Positions 52,414 to 61,042 of a stretch of DNA of 64,000 bases are shown in pieces. The notes below the pieces were generated by a model. It was not told where the DNA came from and did no database searches. It saw only the letters and a list, made by a program, of their open reading frames with translations. Where the stretch lies: contig CANFKC010000002.1 in assembly GCA_947447265.1 (NCBI GenBank), positions 1 to 64,000 on the forward strand, read 5' to 3'. The DNA is from Chitinophagaceae bacterium. GTDB lineage: Bacteria > Bacteroidota > Bacteroidia > Chitinophagales > Chitinophagaceae. A program made the translations under genes and the position numbers. The stretch's first letter is position 1. Every line of letters starts with the position of its first letter.

Positions 52414-54639
52414 ATGAAAGTCGTTAAAAATCCTGGGCCAAAATTCGATCTTAAAAAAGAATTGCATACGTATTTTGGTTTTGACTCCTTTAAAGGAGAG
52501 CAGGAAAAAATCATCACCAGTATTTTAGAGGGGCGCGATACATTTGTTATTATGCCTACAGGTGGTGGAAAATCATTATGTTACCAGTTGCCGGCACTAT
52601 TGAGTGAAGGTGTTGCTATTGTTGTTTCTCCGTTGATAGCGTTGATGAAAAACCAGGTTGATCTGATCCGTGGTTATAGCAGTAAAGATAATATTGCACA
52701 TTTTTTAAACTCGACACTTAGTAAAGCGCAACAGAAAAAGGTAAAATCGGACCTGACAGAAGGCAAAACAAAAATGCTCTATGTAGCTCCGGAAACTTTG
52801 ACGAAGCAAGAAAATATCGCTTTTTTCTCTGATCTGAATATTTCGTTTATCGCGGTTGATGAGGCGCACTGTATCTCGGAATGGGGGCATGATTTCCGTC
52901 CGGAATACCGTAAACTGAGGGGCATGATCAACGAGATCAACGTAAACCTGCCGATAATTGCACTTACCGCAACAGCTACCCCAAAGGTGCAGGATGATAT
53001 TGTAAAGAACCTGGAATTAGAAACTCCGGATGTTTACATGGATTCGTTTAATCGCCCCAACCTGTTTTACGAAGTAGTACCAAAAACAAGTAAAGAGCAG
53101 GTACTTAAACACATAGTTAAGTTCATTAACAGCATGAAGGGTAAGAGTGGTATCATTTATACCCTCAACCGGAAGACTACCGAAGAATTGGCTTCTACAC
53201 TGCATGCCAATGGCATTACGGCGGTTGCATACCATGCCGGCCTTGAAGCCCCGCTAAGGGCGCAGCGTCAGGACCAGTTCCTGATGGAAAAGGTGGATGT
53301 AATTGTAGCTACTATCGCATTCGGTATGGGTATTGATAAGCCCGATGTGCGTTTTGTAATGCACTACAACATACCTAAGTCGCTTGAAAACTATTACCAG
53401 GAAACAGGCCGTGCAGGTCGTGATGGTATGGAAGGCAAGTGCGTATTGTATTATTCTTACAAAGATGTGCAGAAGCTGGAGCACCTGATGCGCGATAAGC
53501 CACTCAGCGAACGCGAAATGGGCGCACAACTGATATCAGAAACATTGGCTTATGTAGAAAGTGGTGTTTGCCGCAGGAAGCTGCTGCTGCACTATTTTGG
53601 TGAGGAATATAAAAAGGATAATTGCGGTTTTTGCGATAACTGCAAGAACCCTAAAGAAAAGCTGGAAGTTAAGGATAGTGTTAAGATAACGCTGGACTGC
53701 ATTAACGAGCTTGACGAACGTTTTGGAATTGAATACGTTGTAAATATTATATTGGGTAAAACCAATCCGCAGATACAGACCTTCCGCCATGATAAGTTGA
53801 AATCATTTGGCAGCGGTCTGATCATGGAGATGGAAGCCAACTTCTGGTATTCGCTCATCAGGCAGATGATACTGGAAGGAATGATAAGGAAGGACATTGA
53901 AGAGTATGGCTTATTGAAGATTACTGAAAATGGCCAGAAATTTCTGAAGAAACCTTATTCTATACAGGTTATTCTGAATCATAAATATGATGATGCGATA
54001 GGTGACGACGAAGAAGTGAGCGGCGGTGGCGGTGCACCCGCGGCTACCGACCCTGTTCTGTTCGATCTGTTGAAGAACCTGCGTAAGCAAATAGCTAAAG
54101 AAAAGAATCTACCTCCTTTCGTAATCTTCCTTGAAAACTCGCTGGAAGATATGGCCACCAACTACCCGACAACACTCGAGGAGCTCGAGAAAATATCAGG
54201 GGTAAGTAAGGGCAAAACCATACGTTACGGCAAGAAGTTCGTAGAGTTAATAGCGAAGTATGTAGAGGAGAATGATATTGTGAAGCCAGACGACTTTGTA
54301 ATGAAGAGCGTTGTGAACAAGAGCGGCATGAAGGTGTTTATCATTCAGAATATTGATAAGAAAATACCACTGGAAACCATTGCTAAAAACAAGGGACTAT
54401 CTATACCCGATCTTTTGGTAGAAATGGAAACGATAGTAGCCAGCGGCACCCGCCTTAATCTTGATTATTGCCTGGAGCAGGAACTTGACGAAGACGAGCA
54501 GGATGAAATATTTGATTTCTTCCGCAGCAGCCCTGATGATAATATGGATAATGCATTCGAAGAATTTAAAGACCGCGATGTGAGCATTGAGCATCTTAAA
54601 ATGATGCGCATCAAGTTCATGAGCGAATACGCGAACTAA
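52414..54639 (+). CDS. recQ: ATP-dependent DNA helicase RecQ
   Basis: A 741-aa superfamily 2 helicase, 3' to 5', acting in recombination and fork repair. Motifs: MPTGGGKSLCYQLP (Walker A), AVDEAHCISEWGHDFRPEY (DEAH), NYYQETGRAGRDG (motif VI). A RecQ zinc-binding cluster follows (CRRKLLLHYFGE, then CGFCDNC), then a winged helix, and an HRDC-type region (about 545-625). It carries an extra about 110-residue acidic tail, longer than E. coli RecQ and common in Bacteroidota. A terminator follows. Confidence 0.95.
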   Translation: MKVVKNPGPKFDLKKELHTYFGFDSFKGEQEKIITSILEGRDTFVIMPTGGGKSLCYQLPALLSEGVAIVVSPLIALMKNQVDLIRGYSSKDNIAHFLNSTLSKAQQKKVKSDLTEGKTKMLYVAPETLTKQENIAFFSDLNISFIAVDEAHCISEWGHDFRPEYRKLRGMINEINVNLPIIALTATATPKVQDDIVKNLELETPDVYMDSFNRPNLFYEVVPKTSKEQVLKHIVKFINSMKGKSGIIYTLNRKTTEELASTLHANGITAVAYHAGLEAPLRAQRQDQFLMEKVDVIVATIAFGMGIDKPDVRFVMHYNIPKSLENYYQETGRAGRDGMEGKCVLYYSYKDVQKLEHLMRDKPLSEREMGAQLISETLAYVESGVCRRKLLLHYFGEEYKKDNCGFCDNCKNPKEKLEVKDSVKITLDCINELDERFGIEYVVNIILGKTNPQIQTFRHDKLKSFGSGLIMEMEANFWYSLIRQMILEGMIRKDIEEYGLLKITENGQKFLKKPYSIQVILNHKYDDAIGDDEEVSGGGGAPAATDPVLFDLLKNLRKQIAKEKNLPPFVIFLENSLEDMATNYPTTLEELEKISGVSKGKTIRYGKKFVELIAKYVEENDIVKPDDFVMKSVVNKSGMKVFIIQNIDKKIPLETIAKNKGLSIPDLLVEMETIVASGTRLNLDYCLEQELDEDEQDEIFDFFRSSPDDNMDNAFEEFKDRDVSIEHLKMMRIKFMSEYAN

Positions 54640-54650
54640 ATAAAAAATTA

Positions 54651-54679
54651 AAAAGTGGCTGCGGTCACTTTTTTTTTGG
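54651..54679 (+). terminator. Terminator after recQ
   Basis: AAAAGTG and CACTTTT form a short stem around GCTGCGGT, followed by a long T-run. Confidence 0.75.
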
Positions 54680-54712
54680 TTTTTTCGGTACCTTTATTGT
54701 AATATTTATGTT

Positions 54713-54958
54713 ATGAATACCGCTGAAATTAAACTCGACCTTATTCGACAAATTGAGAGCTTTAATGCCGCTCAATTAAAGGAAATATATGGGCTGGTAC
54801 TGAATTTTACTAATCGAAGTAAGGAAGAGTGGGATGATTATACTCCGGCTCTGAAGCATAGCATAAGTAAAGGTATCGACGAAGCAAATGCTGGTAAACT
54901 GACACCACTGACCGATGTGTTAAGTAGTATAAGGGAAAAGTATAAACTCGATGCCTAA
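54713..54958 (+). CDS. Antitoxin of a RelE/ParE-type TA pair
   Basis: An 81-aa acidic, helical protein starting MNTAEIKLDLIRQIESFNA and ending in a charged tail. Small, upstream of and overlapping the toxin gene by 8 bp, it fits the antitoxin of a type II system (addiction-module type). No DNA-binding motif is obvious. Confidence 0.78.
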   Translation: MNTAEIKLDLIRQIESFNAAQLKEIYGLVLNFTNRSKEEWDDYTPALKHSISKGIDEANAGKLTPLTDVLSSIREKYKLDA

Positions 54959-55253
54959 GCGGATTTTATTAACGCCAGAAGCAGCCAGAAATCTTTCGAA
55001 TATTATCGGGTATTTGATTCAGGAATGGGGAGTTAAGGTTTGCAGTAGCTTTGTTACAAAATTTGACGGTGTTTGTAACCGAATTGCGGCAGCGCCGGCA
55101 AATTACCCTATTGTTTATGAGAAGGAAAATGTTCGAAAATGCGTTCTCGACAAGAAGAATATCATTTTTTTCAGGATTTCCGCTGATGTGGTCGAGATTC
55201 TAGCCATATTCGATACCAGACAGGATCCCGAAAAAATAAAGCAACTTTTTTAG
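54951..55253 (+). CDS. RelE/ParE-superfamily toxin
   Basis: A 100-aa basic protein with the ParE-like layout: an opening beta strand (RILLTPEAARNLSNI), two helices, and C-terminal strands containing VRKCVLDKKNIIFFRIS and VEILAIFDTRQDPEKI, the typical end of this superfamily. RelE members cut mRNA on the ribosome and ParE members poison gyrase; the sequence does not say which. It overlaps its antitoxin by 8 bp. Confidence 0.85.
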   Translation: MPKRILLTPEAARNLSNIIGYLIQEWGVKVCSSFVTKFDGVCNRIAAAPANYPIVYEKENVRKCVLDKKNIIFFRISADVVEILAIFDTRQDPEKIKQLF

Positions 55254-55303
55254 CAGTCACGGCAATTTGTAGTTCGTTGTCTCCATTTCCACAAAACTCC
55301 TGT

Positions 55304-55311
55304 TACTTTTG
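55304..55311 (+). promoter_or_regulatory. -7 element directly before anmK
   Basis: TACTTTTG, a perfect TAnnTTTG match, ends 4 bp before the ATG at 55316. Transcription would begin at or next to the start codon, implying a leaderless mRNA. Confidence 0.5.
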
Positions 55312-55315
55312 CAGC

Positions 55316-56398
55316 ATGGTTTACAAGGTAATAGGGTTAATGTCGGGTAGCTCGCTTGATGGGCTGGATATTGCGCATGTGCAATTGGACGAGGTTCGGG
55401 GTAAGTGGACTTACCAATTATTACACACTGCATGCATTCCCTATGCTAATAACTGGCTACATTCATTGCAGCAGGCCGCCAATATGCAGGTGGGCGAATT
55501 CCTTAAACTAAATACCGATTACGGACGCTACCTTGGCGAAAAAGTAAACGAGTTTATTGCCGAAAACGGTATAGAGCATCAGGTGCATTTTATTGCCTCG
55601 CACGGCCATACTGTTTTTCATGAACCTGAACATCGTACCACCTTCCAACTTGGTGACGGTGCGGCCTTGGCAGCGACAACAAAATTGCCTGTTATCAGCG
55701 ACCTGCGGTCGCTTGATGTGGCTTTGGGTGGACAAGGTGCTCCGATAGTTCCTATAGGTGATAAAATGTTGTTCAGTGACTACGACTATCTCTTAAACAT
55801 CGGTGGCATTGCCAATATTACCGTTTATGAGCATGGCAACCCTGTAGCATTTGACATTTGCCCGGCCAACCAGATAATGAATAATCTGGCCAGCCGTGTG
55901 GGTAAGCTGATGGATGAAAATGGAGCAATGGCCGCTTCCGGTAAATTATTACCTGGTCTGCTTGACGAATTGAATGAAGCGCTGTATTACCGCTTGCTGC
56001 CGCCTAAATCGCTGAGCAATGAAGCGGCGCAGGATATTATTTTTCCAAAGCTTTCGCAAAGCGAGCACAGCGTTGCCGATATGTTGCATACGATGTGCGT
56101 GCACATAGCACAGCAGGTTGCTGCGGCGGTTCGTCAAAGTCCGCATGGTAAAGAAATGGCCTCGCTTGTGGCTACAGGCGGTGGAGCATTTAATGGCTTC
56201 CTCGTTGAACAACTAAGGCAGGAATTGTCTCCCTTAAATGTTACCGTGGTAGTCCCGGATGCAGAGGTGGTTAAATATAAGGAGGCGCTGGTAATGGCGC
56301 TCATAGGCACCTTACGCTGGCGGGAAGAAACCAATGTCCTGAGCAGTGTTACAGGCGCAGTTAAAGATAGCTGCGGTGGTGCGCTATGGTTAGGGTAG
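55316..56398 (+). CDS. anmK: Anhydro-N-acetylmuramic acid kinase
   Basis: A 360-aa sugar kinase of peptidoglycan recycling that opens and phosphorylates anhydro-MurNAc to MurNAc-6-phosphate. Motifs: GLMSGSSLDGLDIAH at the N-terminus, SHGHTVFHEPEH, VALGGQGAPIVPIGD, LNIGGIANIT, FDICPANQIMNNLA and ATGGGAFNGFL. The ATG at 55316 opens right at the family's conserved start (MVYKVIGLMSG); an upstream TTG would add 13 residues. Confidence 0.95.
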   Translation: MVYKVIGLMSGSSLDGLDIAHVQLDEVRGKWTYQLLHTACIPYANNWLHSLQQAANMQVGEFLKLNTDYGRYLGEKVNEFIAENGIEHQVHFIASHGHTVFHEPEHRTTFQLGDGAALAATTKLPVISDLRSLDVALGGQGAPIVPIGDKMLFSDYDYLLNIGGIANITVYEHGNPVAFDICPANQIMNNLASRVGKLMDENGAMAASGKLLPGLLDELNEALYYRLLPPKSLSNEAAQDIIFPKLSQSEHSVADMLHTMCVHIAQQVAAAVRQSPHGKEMASLVATGGGAFNGFLVEQLRQELSPLNVTVVVPDAEVVKYKEALVMALIGTLRWREETNVLSSVTGAVKDSCGGALWLG

Positions 56399-56512
56399 TT
56401 GCCAATAATGAACGCCCAAGGGTGTCTGCTTTACGAACTTCTACGCCGCAATGTTTTGCTTAACCTGGCATTTAGCGGGAAATCGTTTGGCGCGATGCAT
56501 CGTTACATTTTA

Positions 56513-57739
56513 TTAAATAGAGCTGTCGCGCAACTTCAGTATACCTTCTATTTCATTAATAACGGTGCGGGTCACATTGCGGTATTCATATTTTGTTGAG
56601 ACCAGTTCTTTGGCGCGCTGTGCCATTTCTTCGGCTTTTTCTTTGTTCATGAGGCACCATTTTATTGCGCGCACATAGTCTTCTGGCTTTCTGGCTACGA
56701 GGTAGTGGTCGCCTGACTTTACTTCAATGCCTTTGATGCCTTCAGGTGATGAGATAACAACTTTTCCCGCTGCCATGGCTTCCAGTATTTTTATCCGTAT
56801 CCCACCCGCTGAAGATATGGGTACGATGAGTATTTTTTTATCGCCGATGAAATCTGCCGCGCTTTCTACCTCATTCATGCAAAAAACGCCAGGCGCATCC
56901 AGTTCCTGGAACTCGGCTGGCATTTTACGCCCCGCAAAATAGAACTCAAACTTAGGTATGGCACTATGTATTTTAGGCCATACTTCGTCAATAAACCAGC
57001 GCATACCATCCCTGTTCGGTATCCAGTCCATGGCGCCGATATGGTAACCTACCCATCGCTCATTTGCGCTTCTTGCCGGGATATTATTCAATTCCAGGCT
57101 GAAGGGGGCCACAATCATATCCATTACTTTTTCCAGCCTGCGCACATGAAATGCGTCCCGTTCTGTAATCGTTAATATAAGGTCATACTTTTTCCATGAT
57201 TCCCTTTCAAAGGTTTTCAGGCGTTCAGTAAGGCTTTGGTAATAACTTTTCTTTAGGCTGTTGGTGGTTTTAGCAGTGAGGCTGTGCCAGATGTGGTATT
57301 CTATATTATGCATGCGCAACACTTTCACAGCGTCCGAATTGGCTTTTATAGCCGGCAGGTAAGTAGAAAGGAAAATGCTTTCAACCTGTATTACATCGGG
57401 CTTAAAATCCTGCAGTACCTCAACTATTTTATCTTCGAATTCTTTCCTGAAAAAACGTTCCACATGCTCCGCTTCCTTGCTGAACAGGTAGTTTTTTATT
57501 ACGCTGACTTTCTTAATGTCATTATTTATATTCATCCATTCAAAGGCATGGATCTGCTGGTACAAGCCAGAAAGTGTGTCGCTGGATAAGGGGTGCCGCG
57601 AAGTATTCATTGAAAGCAGGTATACTTTCCAGCCACTCCTGTGGTAGCCTTCAATCATTGAATTCATGGCCAGGTTTCCACCATCATTAAGTGGGTACGG
57701 TACGCGGTTCGTGAGGATGAGTATCTTGCGTTCAGTCAT
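56513..57739 (-). CDS. Family 4 glycosyltransferase
   Basis: A 408-aa GT-B fold enzyme. Signatures: N-terminal LTNRVPYPLNDGGNLAM; VLRMHNIEYHIW; the donor-binding region MDWIPNRDGMRWFIDEVWPKI; and the C-terminal ISSAGGIRIKILEAMAAGKVVISSPEGIKGI with the catalytic Glu. It probably adds a sugar to an envelope glycan; the sugar is unknown. It is divergent from the formyltransferase-like gene with 56 bp between the starts, so the two may be co-regulated. Confidence 0.9.
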   Translation of the reverse strand: MTERKILILTNRVPYPLNDGGNLAMNSMIEGYHRSGWKVYLLSMNTSRHPLSSDTLSGLYQQIHAFEWMNINNDIKKVSVIKNYLFSKEAEHVERFFRKEFEDKIVEVLQDFKPDVIQVESIFLSTYLPAIKANSDAVKVLRMHNIEYHIWHSLTAKTTNSLKKSYYQSLTERLKTFERESWKKYDLILTITERDAFHVRRLEKVMDMIVAPFSLELNNIPARSANERWVGYHIGAMDWIPNRDGMRWFIDEVWPKIHSAIPKFEFYFAGRKMPAEFQELDAPGVFCMNEVESAADFIGDKKILIVPISSAGGIRIKILEAMAAGKVVISSPEGIKGIEVKSGDHYLVARKPEDYVRAIKWCLMNKEKAEEMAQRAKELVSTKYEYRNVTRTVINEIEGILKLRDSSI

Positions 57740-57784
57740 AACTTGTCTGCGAAATTAGATAACTTTTTAAAACAAGGAATCCTT

Positions 57785-57792
57785 TATTTTTG
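57785..57792 (+). promoter_or_regulatory. -7 element abutting the formyltransferase-like gene
   Basis: TATTTTTG ends 3 bp before the ATG at 57796. As with anmK, the mRNA would start at or inside the start codon, suggesting a leaderless transcript. Confidence 0.5.
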
Positions 57793-57795
57793 CCT

Positions 57796-58554
57796 ATGCT
57801 TCCTACTTCAGTAATTTTTTTAGGTTCAAAACCAATTGGCTATGAGTGTTTAGACTGGCTGATAAGCCAAAAGTCAAAATTAAACCTGGATATTTTGGGT
57901 ATAATGACCAAGTCGCGCAAGGAATTTGGCGAAGGGCATGACCTGGAAGCGCTGGCGACTGAAAACGACATCGCCATATTCACAGACCTTGATATTTTGC
58001 CGGAATGCGATCTTATATATTCGGTTCAGTACCATGAAATACTTAAACAAAAGCATATTGATAAAGCGCGCCGCGTTGCCGTAAATCTACACATGGCCCC
58101 GCTACCCGAATACCGGGGGAGCAACCAATTTTCCTTCGCAATACTGGAGAGTAAAAAGGAGTTTGGAACTACCATACATTGCATGGCGGCAGGAGTTGAT
58201 AATGGTGACATTCTGTTTCAGAAGCGTTTCCCGATACCTGAAAATTGCTGGGTCGATGATCTGTACCAGCTTACCTATAAGGCATCGCTAAACCTGTTTA
58301 AGCAAACCCTCGGGCACATTATTGCAGGCAATTACAACAGGCTGCCGCAGGAATTGCTGGTAGGGAAGTATGGCACCAGCATGCATTACCGCAAGGAGAT
58401 GGATGAAATTAAAATGATCAATACCACCTGGGATGCTGAAAAAATTGAAAGACACATAAGGGCAACTTCTATGCCAGGATTTGAACCACCATATTGTATT
58501 CAAAACGGCCAAAAGGTCTATTTTATAAGGGATAAGGACGAGATAAAGAATTAG
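57796..58554 (+). CDS. Formyltransferase-family protein
   Basis: A 252-aa enzyme with the N10-formyltetrahydrofolate-dependent formyltransferase fold. It starts MLPTSVIFLGSKPIGYECLDWL, then has the VNLHMAPLPEYRGSNQ segment holding the usual Asn and His, followed by FGTTIHCMAAGVDNGDILFQ with the catalytic Asp. It lacks the C-terminal tRNA-binding domain of Fmt, so it more likely formylates a sugar-nucleotide or other amine. Its divergent glycosyltransferase neighbour supports a role in surface-sugar synthesis. Confidence 0.87.
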   Translation: MLPTSVIFLGSKPIGYECLDWLISQKSKLNLDILGIMTKSRKEFGEGHDLEALATENDIAIFTDLDILPECDLIYSVQYHEILKQKHIDKARRVAVNLHMAPLPEYRGSNQFSFAILESKKEFGTTIHCMAAGVDNGDILFQKRFPIPENCWVDDLYQLTYKASLNLFKQTLGHIIAGNYNRLPQELLVGKYGTSMHYRKEMDEIKMINTTWDAEKIERHIRATSMPGFEPPYCIQNGQKVYFIRDKDEIKN

Positions 58555-58977
58555 TCGTGAGTCGTAAGTCAGTTTAGTCGTAAGTCGTAAGTCGTAAGTC
58601 GAAAGTCCTCCGTAGAAAATCGTTAGTAGTAAGCAGTTTTTCAGTTGTGAGTCGAAAGTGCTCCTAAACCAGGTTTAATCAGAACTAAGAGTTACGCCAC
58701 TAAATGATACCTACCGGAGGAGCGAATGAATACCTTATAGCTATAGATAGTAAAACACCTATCGGCTAAGGACTTTTACCAAGAACTTTCTCAATGAATA
58801 TCCACGGAAACTATCCACCCAAGCAGCTTTCGGCTTTTTACTAAGTACTTTTTACTAAGTACTTTCTCAACGAATACCCACGAATACTAACCACTAAAAC
58901 AGCTTTCGACTTTTTACTAAGTACTTTCTACTAAGAACTTTCTACTTAAGAAGTACTTATGACTTACGACTAAAAAA
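58555..58977. repeat. Intergenic region made of several stutter repeats
   Basis: Copies of GTCGTAAGTCGTAAG (58551-58610) give way to TTTTTACTAAGTACTT words (58838-58935, at least five copies) and end in ACTTATGACTTACGACT plus an A-run at the start of aat. There is no gene in the roughly 420 bp. An imperfect duplicate ('CCACGAATACTAACCAC'-like phrases near 58800 and 58873) is also present. Confidence 0.8.
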
Positions 58978-59622
58978 ATGGGCAATCAGTTATACATACT
59001 GGACGATAATTTGTGGTTCCCGCCGGTTGAGGAAGCGCTGGATGATGGCTTGCTGGCTGTTGGCGGCGATCTGTCGGTTGACAGGTTATTACTTGCCTAC
59101 AGCAATGGTATTTTCCCTTGGTTTAACGAAGATGAACCACCCCTTTGGTGGTGCCCCGATCCACGTTTTGTTTTATTTCCCGATGAATTGAAGATAAGCA
59201 AAAGCATGAAGCAGGTGCTTAAGGCGGGCGCATTGGAGTTCAGAATAAATACTGCTTTCCGCGAAGTTATAAGTAATTGCCGTCAGGCCTACCGGCCGGG
59301 CCAGGATGGTACCTGGATAACTGACGATATTGTAAGTGCATACTGCCTGCTCCACGAAATGGGCCATGCACACAGTGCTGAAGCATGGCAGGATGGCAAT
59401 TTGGTTGGCGGCCTGTACGGCATAAGGCTGGGTAATGCGTTTTTTGGTGAGAGTATGTTTGCTAAAATAAGCAACGCCAGCAAATTTGCGTTTATAAAGT
59501 GGGTGCAGGTATTGCAGGGCGAGCACGTGAAAATTATAGATTGCCAGGTATATACGGAACACCTGGAAAGTTTAGGCGCGAGAATGATAAGCCGTAATGA
59601 TTTCTTGTCTTATATCAGTTAG
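58978..59622 (+). CDS. aat: Leucyl/phenylalanyl-tRNA-protein transferase
   Basis: A 214-aa enzyme of the N-degron pathway that adds Leu or Phe from aminoacyl-tRNA to proteins with N-terminal Arg or Lys, marking them for ClpS/ClpAP. Motifs: FPPVEEALDDGLLAVGGDLS, NGIFPWF, PPLWWCPDPR, TWITDDI, GGLYGIRLGNAFFGESMF and the C-terminal IDCQVYTEHLESLGA. The length is typical. The ATG follows an A-run at the end of a stutter repeat, a configuration shared with the ACMSD gene. Confidence 0.95.
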   Translation: MGNQLYILDDNLWFPPVEEALDDGLLAVGGDLSVDRLLLAYSNGIFPWFNEDEPPLWWCPDPRFVLFPDELKISKSMKQVLKAGALEFRINTAFREVISNCRQAYRPGQDGTWITDDIVSAYCLLHEMGHAHSAEAWQDGNLVGGLYGIRLGNAFFGESMFAKISNASKFAFIKWVQVLQGEHVKIIDCQVYTEHLESLGARMISRNDFLSYIS

Positions 59623-59653
59623 GGTAAGGGATGTTGTTTTTTAAATTCGATTT

Positions 59654-60436
59654 CTACACCTTTGCGGCCCTTCCATCCTCTTTTAAGAATGTTGCTATTA
59701 TCTCCCGCGCCTCATCCTGCGTATAGAAGGAGAAATTGCGATAGCGGTGATGTACATCTATTATTTCGTCAATGGCATCATGCACCAGTACTTTGTTCTC
59801 CCATCTAAGTATATCTTTCATTACTGTTTCCAGGCAACCCTTTTTATAGGCGACCTGGCCAATTACATGGACGAGGGTCCAGCGCACACGACGGGTAGTA
59901 TCAAACTGCAATTCGCGTAACAGGGGCAGTATATCCTGTGGATGCGTTCGGCCCCTTAATTCGATGCCGTGGCACACTTCCCGCCTTATTTCTTTATCGG
60001 GATGATGCAGGTATTTCCGGGCCCAATCAATTACCGGTACAGGGTTTTTCTCTCCTGCTTTTTTTATGGAGCCGATCACCGCATTGCGCACCGAATGGTG
60101 TGTGTCGAACAGTCCTGTATCAAAAAAATCCTGCACGGCGGCAAAGTCTGTCTTGGCTATTTCACCCGCTGCATTAACTGCTGTCTGCCGTATTTTGGCT
60201 TCAGCGTTTTTAAATAAATGGCCGAGCAAGTTTAAAATCAGTGGTAGTTGAGCCCTGCCGGCCTTGTATACCTTGCCTATTGCCAGATAAGCTGTTTTGC
60301 GGATATAGGTATCCTCATCAGCAAAATAGCACAGGGTGTGCCTGGGTTGACCAGCTGCTACATCCTGCGCTATTTCGTTGTCTATCCGGGCTACGATTTG
60401 CAGCCTTTCTTCTTTCGTCTCGTCGTAAAAAGCCAT
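59654..60436 (-). CDS. HEAT-repeat protein (DNA alkylation repair-like)
   Basis: A 260-aa all-helical protein built of HEAT-type repeats, for example YIRKTAYLAIGKVYKAG, KIRQTAVNAAGEIAKTD, SVRNAVIGSIKKAGEKN and EIRREVCHGIELRG. This layout resembles AlkD-like DNA alkylation repair proteins, but the residues needed for glycosylase action cannot be judged by eye. Its ATG overlaps the stop of the upstream FKBP gene by 1 bp, so the two are co-transcribed. It may act as a protein or DNA scaffold. Confidence 0.8.
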   Translation of the reverse strand: MAFYDETKEERLQIVARIDNEIAQDVAAGQPRHTLCYFADEDTYIRKTAYLAIGKVYKAGRAQLPLILNLLGHLFKNAEAKIRQTAVNAAGEIAKTDFAAVQDFFDTGLFDTHHSVRNAVIGSIKKAGEKNPVPVIDWARKYLHHPDKEIRREVCHGIELRGRTHPQDILPLLRELQFDTTRRVRWTLVHVIGQVAYKKGCLETVMKDILRWENKVLVHDAIDEIIDVHHRYRNFSFYTQDEAREIIATFLKEDGRAAKV

Positions 60437-60870
60437 TAGTTAATACCGAGCAGTTCCACCTCGAACACCAGCGTACTGTTAGGGCCTATTTCAGCGCTAG
60501 CCCGCCTTTCGCCATAACCAAGGTGTGGTGGTATAAAAAAACGCCATTTGCTGCCGGTAGCCATTAACTGCAAACCTTCGGTCCAGCCTTTAATGACTTG
60601 GTTCAGCGGAAACGAAGCTGGTTTGCCACGTTGTACAGAACTATCGAAAATTGTTCCGTTAATGAGCGTGCCGTGGTAGTGGCAATTTACTTTGCTTGTA
60701 GCGGTTGGCTTTTCACCGGTGCCTTCCTTAATTACTTCATATTGCAGTCCGCTCGGCAATTCCGTTACGCCTGCTTTCTTTTTATTTTCAGCTAAAAAGT
60801 CCTGGCCGGCTTTTAAGTTGGCTGCCATTTGCTCGTTCTTCCTGGCTAATAATATGTCCGCTACACCCAT
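60436..60870 (-). CDS. FKBP-type peptidyl-prolyl cis-trans isomerase
   Basis: A 144-aa isomerase. A short helical N-terminus (residues 1-35, NLKAGQDFLAENKKK) resembles the end of a Mip/FklB dimerisation arm, followed by an FKBP domain with GLQYEVIKEGTG, YHGTLINGTIFDSS, FPLNQVIKGWTEGLQLM, IPPHLGYGER and NSTLVFEVELL. It has no signal peptide, so it is likely cytoplasmic. It is the first gene of a pair with the HEAT protein (1-bp overlap). Confidence 0.93.
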   Translation of the reverse strand: MGVADILLARKNEQMAANLKAGQDFLAENKKKAGVTELPSGLQYEVIKEGTGEKPTATSKVNCHYHGTLINGTIFDSSVQRGKPASFPLNQVIKGWTEGLQLMATGSKWRFFIPPHLGYGERRASAEIGPNSTLVFEVELLGIN

Positions 60871-61011
60871 AAATAGTATGTTTTTTGCAAAAATATTCTA
60901 TTCTGTCTATAAAAATTGCATTCGTGCATTGTTGACCAAGATATAAACACCCTATTGTTGACGGTGACAATTATCATGGGATGTTTAAAAAGTGTGAACA
61001 CAATATATCCC

Positions 61012-61019
61012 TACCTTTG
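61012..61019 (+). promoter_or_regulatory. -7 element for the outer-membrane protein gene
   Basis: TACCTTTG, a TAnnTTTG match, 23 bp before the ATG at 61043. It lies 140 bp from the divergent FKBP start. Confidence 0.5.
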
Positions 61020-61042
61020 CGCGCAATTATCCTTTTTTTGAA

